Of a DNA stretch of 64,000 nt, positions 34,153-42,184 are shown in pieces (the first letter of the stretch is position 1; the number at the start of each line of letters is the position of its first letter). The notes under the pieces were generated by a model that saw nothing but the letters and a program-made list of their open reading frames with translations, did not search any database and was not told the origin of the DNA. This DNA comes from Microbacterium sp. cf332. Its GTDB lineage: Bacteria > Actinomycetota > Actinomycetes > Actinomycetales > Microbacteriaceae. The stretch covers positions 1,302,001 to 1,366,000 of the forward strand of contig NZ_FNKN01000001.1 of the NCBI RefSeq assembly GCF_900102175.1, read 5' to 3'. A program made the position numbers and the translations under genes.

Positions 34153-36200
34153 GCGTGCTGCTCCTTTGCGATTGCGTGCGAGGTCCCACGTCGGACCTCG
34201 TGGTGCCGAAGCGCCGGGGCGGGCGATTCGGAGTCGGTGAGACGGCTCACGGTGCGGACGCCGTCGGGCCAGGTGACCGTGACCGTCGCGCCGTCGACGT
34301 CGACGGCGGCGGACGGCGCGCTGCGCTGTCCCCCGGCGAGATCGAGCAGGGTGACGACGGGCTCCCCGACGCGCACCGCGTGCTCGATGGTGGGCACGAG
34401 GGTGCGGACGCCGAGCGGGTCGGCGTCGGCCCGCGAGACGAGTCCGGCGACGCCGTGCGGGGTGATCGAGCGGATGCCGCTGCTGAGACCCCGCGATGAC
34501 ACCCATGAACCGGTGTCATCGGTGCCGCCGACGACTTCGTCGCCCGAGAGCGGCCAGCCGCCCAGGCGGAGACGCAGCGCGTCGGCGTCCCGACCGGGGG
34601 CGAGGTCGCCGACGACGACGATGCGCACCTCGGACGCGCCGCGGACGATCGAGGTGGTCGTGACGGTGCCCACCGTCGTGACCTCCCCGGCCAGGCCCGA
34701 CCCGTGGCGATGGGTCGCGGGAGCCGGCGTCACGAGGTGCGCGTCCCAGGTCGACGCGCCGATGCCGACGCGCCCGTCCGCGTCGTCCTGGAGTCGCACG
34801 CTCAGCAGTGTCATGGCCGTGCGGTGGGTCGCGCGTCCGTCGGCCTCGACGAGCGCCACGGACTGCTCGAGCGGCTCGACCCAGCCGCGTTCGTCGAGGA
34901 TCGGCGAGGTCGCGGTCGAATAGCCGAGGCGCGCGTAGAGCGGGGAGTCGGCCGTGCGCGCCTCGGGGAAGGCGTGGTCGGTGCCATGGTTGACGACACG
35001 GACGATGCCGTCGGCAGCGGTGGCCGAGACGATCCAGCCGGGAGAGACGATCGCCCGGAGAACGTTGCCTTCTTCGACCGGCAGGGGCTCGGCGACGGCG
35101 CTCCACACCGGGTGGTCGGCGGGCAGCAGCAGCCCGAGGAATCCCTTGACCGCCCAGTAGGGGGAGCCCGGACCCGAGTACGACTGCGCCAGCGCGCGCC
35201 ACGTGCCGTGCCAGCCCATCGTGAGAATGCCGTCGGCATCCGGGGCGCCCCGGCCGGCGAAGTGCATCACGAGTCGATCAGCGGCGTGGCGGAGGCGGCC
35301 CGGGCTGTGCGAGGGCACGTCCGCGATGACGCCGGCCCAGAACGGGGCGGCCGCCGCGAAACGGTAGATGAGGCTACGACCCTGGATGAGGGGTGAGCCG
35401 TCACCGCCGACGAGAGCGAGCGCGTCGTGGAGGAATGCGTCGAGACGCGCGATGTCCGCACCCGTGCGGCCCGCCGCGAGGTCGGCGGCGCCCGACATCC
35501 GGGACCACAGGATCGGGTAGACGTGCAACGCCCAGCCGACGTAGTGGTCGTACGAGCGCTCCGCGCCGTCGGAGAGCCACCCGCCCTCGCGCACGAACGA
35601 GTCGTGGCGGGCGAGGTCGGCGGCGATGTCGTCGGCCGACCACGGACCGCCGACCGACCGCAGGAAGGTCTGGACGACGATGCGGAACCACACCCAGTTG
35701 GTCTGCGGGTAGGTGTCGTCTCCGACGACCGGCGCGAGGTAGTCCACGACGCGCTGCTGCGTGACGGCATCGAGCCGGTCCCAGATCCAGGGGCGGGTGA
35801 GATCGAGGACGAGGGCGATCGAGGCGGCCTCGACCTTCGCCTGAGCGTGCTCGTCCATGCGGACCCAGCGGTCGGGCGCCTCCGGATCGACCCCGCACAC
35901 GATGCCGCGGGCGTAGTGCGCGATGAGCTCGTCGACGCCCTCGCCGCGTGCTCCGGCGATGCGGAATCCCGCGAGCAGGAAGGTGCGGGCGAACCCCTCG
36001 AGGCCGTCGACGGCGCGACCGTAGCCGCCCTCGGCGCCGGGGAAGTGGATGCGGCCGCCACCGGGCGACGCGTGGCGGCGGGCGGAGTCGAGCAGAACGT
36101 CGGCGCGGGCGAGCCATGCAGCGCGGACCGTCTCGCCGTGGGGCGGGCTCGGGTGCTCGGAAGTCACCGGTTCTCCTTCGAAGGGCTTCTCGGTCGTCAT
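34149..36200 (-). CDS. DUF2264-family protein, first gene of the uronate operon
   Basis: A 683-residue protein with no signal peptide. The N-terminal 390 residues form an alpha-helical toroid-like domain with the DUF2264 landmarks DRWVRMDEHAQAKVEAASIAL, RPWIWDRLD, QTNWVWFRIVVQTFLR and DGAERSYDHYVGWALHVYPILW. The C-terminal 270 residues are beta-rich. The domain plan resembles polysaccharide-lyase and hydrolase families with (alpha/alpha) toroid plus beta-sandwich, and the context indicates a cytoplasmic enzyme on uronate oligosaccharides. No activity is asserted. It is divergent from the heparinase-like gene. Confidence 0.8.
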   Translation of the reverse strand: MTTEKPFEGEPVTSEHPSPPHGETVRAAWLARADVLLDSARRHASPGGGRIHFPGAEGGYGRAVDGLEGFARTFLLAGFRIAGARGEGVDELIAHYARGIVCGVDPEAPDRWVRMDEHAQAKVEAASIALVLDLTRPWIWDRLDAVTQQRVVDYLAPVVGDDTYPQTNWVWFRIVVQTFLRSVGGPWSADDIAADLARHDSFVREGGWLSDGAERSYDHYVGWALHVYPILWSRMSGAADLAAGRTGADIARLDAFLHDALALVGGDGSPLIQGRSLIYRFAAAAPFWAGVIADVPSHSPGRLRHAADRLVMHFAGRGAPDADGILTMGWHGTWRALAQSYSGPGSPYWAVKGFLGLLLPADHPVWSAVAEPLPVEEGNVLRAIVSPGWIVSATAADGIVRVVNHGTDHAFPEARTADSPLYARLGYSTATSPILDERGWVEPLEQSVALVEADGRATHRTAMTLLSVRLQDDADGRVGIGASTWDAHLVTPAPATHRHGSGLAGEVTTVGTVTTTSIVRGASEVRIVVVGDLAPGRDADALRLRLGGWPLSGDEVVGGTDDTGSWVSSRGLSSGIRSITPHGVAGLVSRADADPLGVRTLVPTIEHAVRVGEPVVTLLDLAGGQRSAPSAAVDVDGATVTVTWPDGVRTVSRLTDSESPAPALRHHEVRRGTSHAIAKEQHA

Positions 36201-36221
36201 CGTCGATCGCGACCGATTCGG

Positions 36222-36250
36222 AGGTTAGCAACCTGATTCGATCATTGCAA
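36222..36250 (-). promoter_or_regulatory. Promoter of the 11-gene uronate operon
   Basis: Minus strand: TTGCAA (36250-36245), 17 bases, TAACCT (36227-36222). An imperfect palindrome TGATTCGATCA (36234-36244) fills the spacer and is a plausible repressor site. Confidence 0.6.
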
Positions 36251-36273
36251 GATCTTCTTCGTTTCCTTATGAT
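36245..36273 (+). promoter_or_regulatory. Promoter of the heparinase-like operon sharing the same -35
   Basis: Plus strand: TTGCAA (36245-36250), 17 bases, TATGAT (36268-36273). Because TTGCAA is self-complementary it serves both directions. Tandem 10-bp repeats TGATCGATTC (36270-36279) and TGATCGTTTC (36280-36289) overlap the -10 and the start region and look like regulator half-sites. Confidence 0.6.
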
Positions 36274-36343
36274 CGATTCTGATCGTTTCTCGAGATGGCA
36301 ACACGCACCGTTCGAGATGCCTGACATCGTCGAAGGAGGCCTC

Positions 36344-38236
36344 GTGCAGTGGGACACCGACCGTTTCCGCGGTCCCCTCGCCGCCGTCTGCGCGGGCGTG
36401 GCAGCCGAGCTGCGACCCCCGTCGCGGGCGCTTCCGGTGCCGAGCGCCGCGCCCGGGTGGGGCGCGGCCATTCCGGCCGAAGTGCTCGATCCTCTGCGAG
36501 CACGCGCCGCCGCCGACCTCCGCGCACCCTGGCCGCATGTGCTCGCGAGCTCCGCCGTGCGCGTGCACCGCGACGGCGATCGCGACGGGTACGAGCAGGC
36601 CGTCTTCGCCCGCCAGCGACGGCTGAGCCGCGCCGCGGTGCTCGCGGCGGTCGACGACGACCCCGCCTGGCTCGACGAGGTCGCAGACGGCGTCTGGCTC
36701 CTCGCCGAGCAGTCGTCGTGGTGTTGGCCCGCGCACGACGACTCGCACGCGCGGCGCGGCGCGGTCCTGTCCACGGTGACCGACCCGTTCCTCGACCTCG
36801 GAGCCGGCGAGGTCGTCGCGCAGCTCGCCTGGATCGACCACCTGCTCGGAGACCGACTCGACGGAACGTATCCGGGCCTCCGCGCCCGCATCCGCCACGA
36901 GGCCGAGACGCGCGTCATCGACCCCTTCCTGCGGCGGCGAGACTGGCACTGGATCGGGCTCGACGGACACGTGCACAACTGGAATCCCTGGATCCACGGC
37001 AACGTGCTCGTCGCTGCGCTCGCGCTGCTCGACGCCGGGCCGCGCCGCGACCGCGTCGTCATGCTCGCGGCCGAGGGGATCGACCGTTACGTCGCCGCGC
37101 TGCCCGAGGACGGCGCGATCGACGAGGGCTACGCCTACTGGTGGAACGGCGCCTGCCGCGCGCTGGAGGCGCTCGACCTGCTCGCCCACGCGACCGACGG
37201 CGCCTGGAACCCGGCGCCCCTCGTGTCCGCCCTGCGCGAGACCGTCGCCTTCCCTCACCGCTCCCATTTGGGCGGGCGGTGGTACGTCAACCTGGCCGAC
37301 GGCCCCGCGCGTCCCCCGACGGACCAGCCCTGGCACGCCCTGCACCGCGCCGCTCGCGTCGTCGGCGACGACGACGCCCGCCGCCACGCCGCAGCCCAGG
37401 CGGCCGATGCCGGCACGCGCGCGACGGAGGACGCCGGGCTCGGCCGGCTGCTGCGAGCGGTCACCGACGGCGAGTGGCTGAGCGCCGGCGCGGCATCCGC
37501 GCCCCTCCCCCGTGATGTGTGGCTGCCCTCGACGCAGGTGGCACTCGCACGGCCGAGCCGCGGGTCGACCACGGGCCTGACGCTCGTAATCAAGGGCGGA
37601 CACAACGACGAGAACCACAACCACAACGACGTCGGATCGATCATCGTCGCCTCGGACGGCGTGCCCGTCGTGGTCGACGCGGGCCGGCCCACTTACACGG
37701 CGCAGACGTTCGGTCCCGACCGCTACGCGATCTGGACGATGCAGAGCGAGTGGCACAGCGTTCCCCGCGTATCGGGCGAGACACAGCCTGCCGGGGCGGG
37801 CTTCCGCGCGAGCGACGCACGCATCATCCGATCGGACGAGTCGTCGGGCCTCGACATCGAGATCGGCGGCGCCTACCCCGTCGGAGCCGTCGACACCTGG
37901 CGCCGCCGGGCGACGCTCGACCGCACGACCGGCCGCGTGGAGGTCGACGACCGCTGGGCGGGCGCTCGCACCGGCACTCGCGTACGGTTGCTGCTCGCGG
38001 GCACCGTCACCTGCGGACCGGGATGGGCGCGCATCGTGCCGGTCGACGCTGCGCGGGCAGTCCGCGTCTCATGGCCCGCCGACGCGCCGTACGAGGTGGA
38101 CATCCGGCCGCTGGCGGATCCGATGCTGTCGGATGTGTGGGGGCCGCGGCTCACGAGACTCGATATCGGCGTCGATGATCGCACCGACCTGCGTGTCACG
38201 GTAGAACAGGAACGGAACGAGGACGAGCGACCATGA
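36344..38236 (+). CDS. Heparinase II/III-like polysaccharide lyase
   Basis: A 630-residue protein with an N-terminal (alpha/alpha) toroid (about 60-380; DWHWIGLDGHVHNWNPWIHGN and DGAIDEGYAYWWNGACRALE). It also has a C-terminal beta-sandwich with the heparinase II/III landmark HNDENHNHNDVGSIIVASDG and the DAGRPTYTAQTFG segment. Relatives beta-eliminate uronate-containing chains such as heparan, alginate or related polymers, leaving unsaturated ends for GH88. There is no signal peptide, so it acts on imported oligosaccharides. GTG 36344 is chosen for the perfect AAGGAGG at 36333-36339; upstream ATGs at 36269 and 36317 lie at or near the promoter. Confidence 0.82.
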   Translation: MQWDTDRFRGPLAAVCAGVAAELRPPSRALPVPSAAPGWGAAIPAEVLDPLRARAAADLRAPWPHVLASSAVRVHRDGDRDGYEQAVFARQRRLSRAAVLAAVDDDPAWLDEVADGVWLLAEQSSWCWPAHDDSHARRGAVLSTVTDPFLDLGAGEVVAQLAWIDHLLGDRLDGTYPGLRARIRHEAETRVIDPFLRRRDWHWIGLDGHVHNWNPWIHGNVLVAALALLDAGPRRDRVVMLAAEGIDRYVAALPEDGAIDEGYAYWWNGACRALEALDLLAHATDGAWNPAPLVSALRETVAFPHRSHLGGRWYVNLADGPARPPTDQPWHALHRAARVVGDDDARRHAAAQAADAGTRATEDAGLGRLLRAVTDGEWLSAGAASAPLPRDVWLPSTQVALARPSRGSTTGLTLVIKGGHNDENHNHNDVGSIIVASDGVPVVVDAGRPTYTAQTFGPDRYAIWTMQSEWHSVPRVSGETQPAGAGFRASDARIIRSDESSGLDIEIGGAYPVGAVDTWRRRATLDRTTGRVEVDDRWAGARTGTRVRLLLAGTVTCGPGWARIVPVDAARAVRVSWPADAPYEVDIRPLADPMLSDVWGPRLTRLDIGVDDRTDLRVTVEQERNEDERP

Positions 38237-39348
38237 CCGACCCCACACCGGCGCTGCTGGCTGCCGAACGACGCGCGCACATCCTCGCGGCGATGGAGCG
38301 CGAGGGCGCGGTGCGCATCTCGCAGCTGACCGACGAGCTCGGCGCCGCGACCGTGACCCTGCGCCGCGATCTCGCTCAGATGGAGCAGGAGGGACTGCTG
38401 CAGCGCGTGCACGGCGGGGCGATCCCCACGAGCGGGCAGCAGGGGCACACCGCCGGCTCGCCGGCCACGGTCGAGACGTCCGCGGGATCGATCGCCGTCC
38501 TCGTGCCCTCGCTGAACTTCTACTGGCCGGGGGTCGTGCGCGGCATGGAGACCGCGGCGCGCCGGCACGGCCTCAAGGTCCAGCTGCGCGGGGCGTCGTA
38601 CGAGCTGCAGGACGAGCGACCGGTGCTCGAGCGCCTCGTCGCGAGCGGCGACATCCGCGGCCTGATCGTCGCGCCCAACACCGACACGCCGCACTCGCAG
38701 GACGTGGTCCAGTGGCTCGCCGAGTGCGGCACCCCGAGCGTGCTCGTCGAACGCGAAGCGATCGTGCAGCCCGCCGGCGTGCCCGTCGAAGCGGTCACGA
38801 CCGACCACGCGCTCGGCGCCGTCCTCGCGGCGCGCCACCTCGCGTCGCTCGGTCACCGCAAGGTCGGGCTCGTGCTCTCGCGCAACTCGCCGACCTCCCG
38901 CAAGATCGCCGCCGGATGGCAGGCGGCCTGCGAGGAGCTGGGACTCACCCCCGCGCAGCACATCGAGACCACGCTTCCCGATCGGGCGAGCCCGGAGTTC
39001 TCGGCCGCGGTCGACACGACGCTCGACCGGGCGCTCGGCAGCGGCGTCACCGCCTTGCTGGTCCACTCCGACCCCGAGGCGATGGCGTTCGTCGACCTCG
39101 CGCTCAACCGCGGCATCTCGGTGCCCGCCGACCTGTCGATCGTCGCCTACGACGACGAGGTCGCCGAGCTGTTCACCCCCGCGCTCACCGCTATCGCACC
39201 CCCGCGTGTGAGCGTCGGCGAGACGGCGGTCGAGCTGCTCGTGTCGCGCATGGCCGACCCCGGGCGCCCCACCCGCCGGGTGATGCTCAACCCCACGCTC
39301 GTGGTCCGCGAGTCGACGGTCGCGCCGCGGACGGAAGACCCCGCGTGA
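38233..39348 (+). CDS. Hybrid regulator: DeoR-type HTH fused to LacI-type sugar sensor
   Basis: A 371-residue regulator. Residues about 10-65 are a DeoR winged helix (RRAHILAAMEREGAVRISQLTDELGAATVTLRRDLAQMEQEGLLQRVHGGA). Residues about 85-365 are a LacI/PBP1-like ligand domain (SIAVLVPSLNFYWPGVVRGME, HLASLGHRKVGLVL, LSIVAYDDE). This swap of DNA-binding heads is a recognised actinobacterial variant. Its ATG overlaps the lyase stop (ATGA). It probably controls the divergent 36.2-kb promoters in response to a sugar acid or oligosaccharide (inference). Confidence 0.88.
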   Translation: MTDPTPALLAAERRAHILAAMEREGAVRISQLTDELGAATVTLRRDLAQMEQEGLLQRVHGGAIPTSGQQGHTAGSPATVETSAGSIAVLVPSLNFYWPGVVRGMETAARRHGLKVQLRGASYELQDERPVLERLVASGDIRGLIVAPNTDTPHSQDVVQWLAECGTPSVLVEREAIVQPAGVPVEAVTTDHALGAVLAARHLASLGHRKVGLVLSRNSPTSRKIAAGWQAACEELGLTPAQHIETTLPDRASPEFSAAVDTTLDRALGSGVTALLVHSDPEAMAFVDLALNRGISVPADLSIVAYDDEVAELFTPALTAIAPPRVSVGETAVELLVSRMADPGRPTRRVMLNPTLVVRESTVAPRTEDPA

Positions 39349-40997
39349 TCGATCGTCACGACTATTCGCCGTGGGACTTCTGGTCCACGGCATCCGATGA
39401 GAGCCGTCGACGCCAGCACGAGCACCAGGCGGCTCTCGTCGACGAGAACGCGGGGTGGACGATCGGCGCCGAGTGCTTCGTCTCGGAGCTCGCGGCGCTC
39501 GATGCCGAGACGCTCGCGCTCGGTGACCGCTCGTACGTCGCCGCCGGGGCGTACCTCACCGGAACCGTGCGGATCGGTGCGGACTGCTCGGTGAATCCCG
39601 CGACCGTCGTCCGCGGCGACGTGGTCTTCGGCGATGGCGTGCGGATGGGCGCGCACAGCTCGGTGCTCGGGTTCAATCACTCGATGGAGCCGGGCACGCC
39701 CGTGTTCCGGCAGCCGCTCACGAGCCGCGGCATCCGCATCGGCGACGACGTCTGGATCGGCTCGCACGTCGTCGTGCTCGACGGGGTCACCGTGGGCGCC
39801 TCGGCCGTGCTCGCAGCGGGAGCCGTCGTCACCAAGGACGTGCCCGCGGGCGCCATCGTCGGCGGCAACCCCGCCCGTCTGCTGCGGTGGCGGGTGCCGC
39901 CCGTCGACGCCGCACCCGACGCGGAGGGGCTGCACGCGCGCGTGTCCGCCTTCGCGGACCGCGCCCGCGCCGACGCGGAGGCCGTGCTGGGGCGCTCGCA
40001 CGATGCGGCGTCGGGTCTGTACGTCGACCATCCGGGCGCCCGGCCCACGGTGCGCGCGCAGGGCGACGCGGTCGAGGTCGCCGATCTTCTGCTGGGGACG
40101 GTGCCGCCCGGAAGCGATCCTGCGGAGCTCGCGGCCCGGCTGCGCGGCTGGCAGGACCCGGCGACGGGCGCCGTACCGCCTCTCGACGCACGAGACCACC
40201 CGGGCTGGGACGACGGTGACACGGCCTATCACGTGCTCTCGACCGGGTACGCGCTCGACCTGTTGGGGTCGGAGTTCGCCGACCCCGTCGGGCTGATCAC
40301 CGAGGCCACGGCCGACTCGGTCATCGCGAGGCTCGAGGCCCTGCCCTGGGACACCGATCCCTGGAATGCCGGCCACCACGTCGATGCGATGGGCACGGCT
40401 CTGCTCTGGGCGCGACGGCGAGGCGACCGGGTCGCGCCGGGCGTGCCCGAGGCCCTCTTCGGATGGCTCGTGACGCGTGCGGATGCCGTGAGCGGCATGT
40501 GGGGCCAGCCCTCCGCCGACCGCGGTCTGCTGCTCGTCGTCAACGGCTTCTACCGGGCCTCGCGGGGCACGTTCGCGCAGCACGGCGTCCCGGTGCCGCA
40601 TCCGGACGCGGTCGTCGACACGGTGCTCCGCCACGCGCGCGACGACCGCTGGTTCGCGCCGTCGCGGCTCGATGCCTGCAACGTGCTCGACGTCGCGCAT
40701 CCCCTGTGGCTCACCCGCGCGAGCGGCTACCGCCGCGCCGAGGTCGAGGAGCTCGCGGCACGTCTGCTCGGGCAGGCCCTCGACGGATGGCGAGCGGGCG
40801 CGGGCATGAGCTTCCGGCTCGCCGACACGGAGCCGGGCCTGCAGGGAACCGAGATGTGGCTCGCGATCGTCTGGTACCTCGCCGACCTCCTCGGCGTCTC
40901 GGACGCGCTCGGCTACCGCCCGCGCGGCGTCCACCGCCCCGAGCCCGCCCCGGCGTCCTCGCATCATTCACTCAATGCACGGCCAAGCGCCCGGTGA
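39345..40997 (+). CDS. Hexapeptide acyltransferase fused to a helical (alpha/alpha) domain
   Basis: A 550-residue two-domain protein. Residues about 40-185 form a left-handed beta-helix acyltransferase (GTVRIGADCSVNPATVVRGDV, GIRIGDDVWIGSHVVVLDGVTVGASAVLAAGAVVTKDVPAGAIVGGNPAR) of the LacA/NodL type with the usual His-containing loop. Residues about 200-530 are helical, Trp/Asp-rich and toroid-like, with GWDDGDTAYHVLSTGYAL and GMWGQPSADRGLLLVVNGFYRA. I do not recognise this second domain. GTG 39345 overlaps the regulator stop (GTGA). The last codons and the TGA lie inside family-A repeat copy 3, so the C-terminus has been set by the repeat. Confidence 0.8.
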   Translation: MIDRHDYSPWDFWSTASDESRRRQHEHQAALVDENAGWTIGAECFVSELAALDAETLALGDRSYVAAGAYLTGTVRIGADCSVNPATVVRGDVVFGDGVRMGAHSSVLGFNHSMEPGTPVFRQPLTSRGIRIGDDVWIGSHVVVLDGVTVGASAVLAAGAVVTKDVPAGAIVGGNPARLLRWRVPPVDAAPDAEGLHARVSAFADRARADAEAVLGRSHDAASGLYVDHPGARPTVRAQGDAVEVADLLLGTVPPGSDPAELAARLRGWQDPATGAVPPLDARDHPGWDDGDTAYHVLSTGYALDLLGSEFADPVGLITEATADSVIARLEALPWDTDPWNAGHHVDAMGTALLWARRRGDRVAPGVPEALFGWLVTRADAVSGMWGQPSADRGLLLVVNGFYRASRGTFAQHGVPVPHPDAVVDTVLRHARDDRWFAPSRLDACNVLDVAHPLWLTRASGYRRAEVEELAARLLGQALDGWRAGAGMSFRLADTEPGLQGTEMWLAIVWYLADLLGVSDALGYRPRGVHRPEPAPASSHHSLNARPSAR

Positions 40998-41050
40998 ACG
41001 ACCTTCCCGCGTGAGCAAGCCGTGCGCTCGCGGCGAACCCGTTCACTCGG
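40976..41050. repeat. GC-rich interspersed repeat, family A copy 3 (diverged)
   Basis: Aligned with copies 1 and 2 it keeps ATGCACGGCCAAGCGCC, GTGAACGACCTT and AAGCCGTGCGCTCGCGGCGAA, with more substitutions. It overlaps the stop codon of the acyltransferase fusion on the left and ends beside the glycerate kinase stop on the right, again between convergent genes. Confidence 0.75.
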
Positions 41051-41055
41051 GCTAG

Positions 41056-42183
41056 TCACCGCGCGAGCGCTGCGCCGGCCGCGCGGAGCCAGCGGGCGGG
41101 GTCGCCGAGCGACGCCGCGGCGGAACCCGCCAGGTCGGTGAGTGAGACGGATGCCACGAACGCCGCGGTGTCGGCGTCGGGGGCGATGCGTCCCGCGACG
41201 AGCGCCACCGCCACCCCGGCCTGCGCGGCGAGCTCGGCGACATACGCGGGAACCTTGCCCGCCGCGGACTGGCCGTCGAACGCGCCCTCGCCCGTGACGA
41301 CGAGGTCGGCGTCGGCGATGGCGTCGGCGAGGCCGATGAGCGACGAGACCTCGCGCGCGCCCGGCGCGAGGCGCGCGCCCCAGACCAGTAGCCCGAACCC
41401 GGTCCCGCCCGCTGCCCCCGCGCCGGGTGCGACGGCGTGCGACCCGCCCGCGGGCACGAGGTCGGCGAGCCGGCTCAGCCCCGCATCGGCGGCTGCCACC
41501 TCCGCGGTGTCGAGCCCCTTCTGCGGACCGAACACGGCGGCGGCCCCGGCCGCGCCGAGCAACGGGTTCGAGACGTCGGTGAGCACGTCGACACCGCCCG
41601 CGGGCAGCGGTCGCAGGCCCGACAGGTCGACATGCGCGATGTCGGCCAGGCCCCGGGCACCGGGAGCGACGTCGCGGCCGGCCGCGTCCGTGAACCGCGC
41701 GCCGAGCGCGCGCAGCATCCCGATTCCGCCGTCGGTCGACGAGCTCGAGCCGATGCCGAGCACGAGCCGATCGACGCCCGCGTCGAGGGCGGCGGCGATC
41801 GCCTGGCCGAAACCGGTCGTGTCGGCGTCCAGGCCGCGGCGCTGCTCGCCCAGCAGCTCGATCCCCGACGTCGACGCGAGCTCGACCACGCCCACCGGCC
41901 CACCGGGCCGGCCCGGGGATCGTCCGTCGCCCGCCGGCAGCCTCAGCCAGGATGCGGCGACCGGCGTCCCCGCGGGTCCGGTCACGGTCACCGGCACCCG
42001 TCGGGTGTCCGAGACGGCGGTGGCGAACGCGTCGAGGGTGCCCTCGCCGCCGTCGGCCATCGGGCGCAGTTCGAGACGCGCGGCGTCGTCGACCGTCGCC
42101 CATCCGTCGGCGAGTGCGCGAGCGGCGGCGGCGGCCGAGATCGACCCCTTGAAGCTGTCGATCGCGACGACGACGTGCGTCAC
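41056..42183 (-). CDS. glxK: Glycerate kinase
   Basis: A 375-residue GarK/GlxK-family kinase phosphorylating glycerate to 2- or 3-phosphoglycerate. It has the N-terminal VVVAIDSFKGSISAA, MADGGEGTLDAF, LGIGSSSSTDGGIGMLRALG, TDVSNPLLGAAGAAAVFGPQKG and the C-terminal VTGEGAFDGQSAAGKVP. GTG 42183 starts one base after the LacI stop, so the two are co-transcribed. It would feed glycerate from sugar-acid breakdown into glycolysis. The exact phosphorylation position is not resolved. Confidence 0.9.
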   Translation of the reverse strand: MTHVVVAIDSFKGSISAAAAARALADGWATVDDAARLELRPMADGGEGTLDAFATAVSDTRRVPVTVTGPAGTPVAASWLRLPAGDGRSPGRPGGPVGVVELASTSGIELLGEQRRGLDADTTGFGQAIAAALDAGVDRLVLGIGSSSSTDGGIGMLRALGARFTDAAGRDVAPGARGLADIAHVDLSGLRPLPAGGVDVLTDVSNPLLGAAGAAAVFGPQKGLDTAEVAAADAGLSRLADLVPAGGSHAVAPGAGAAGGTGFGLLVWGARLAPGAREVSSLIGLADAIADADLVVTGEGAFDGQSAAGKVPAYVAELAAQAGVAVALVAGRIAPDADTAAFVASVSLTDLAGSAAASLGDPARWLRAAGAALAR

Positions 42184-42184
42184 G

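Noticed and set aside
31969..34923. Plus-strand open frame of about 984 codons antisense to the importer genes
   Set aside because: Low-complexity translation rich in Arg, Gly, Val and Asp/Glu. The opposite strand encodes clear ABC importer components with motifs and ribosome-binding sites.
36269..36343. Earlier ATG starts (36269, 36317) for the heparinase-like gene
   Set aside because: The first overlaps the predicted -10 hexamer and neither has a ribosome-binding site. GTG 36344 has a perfect AAGGAGG.
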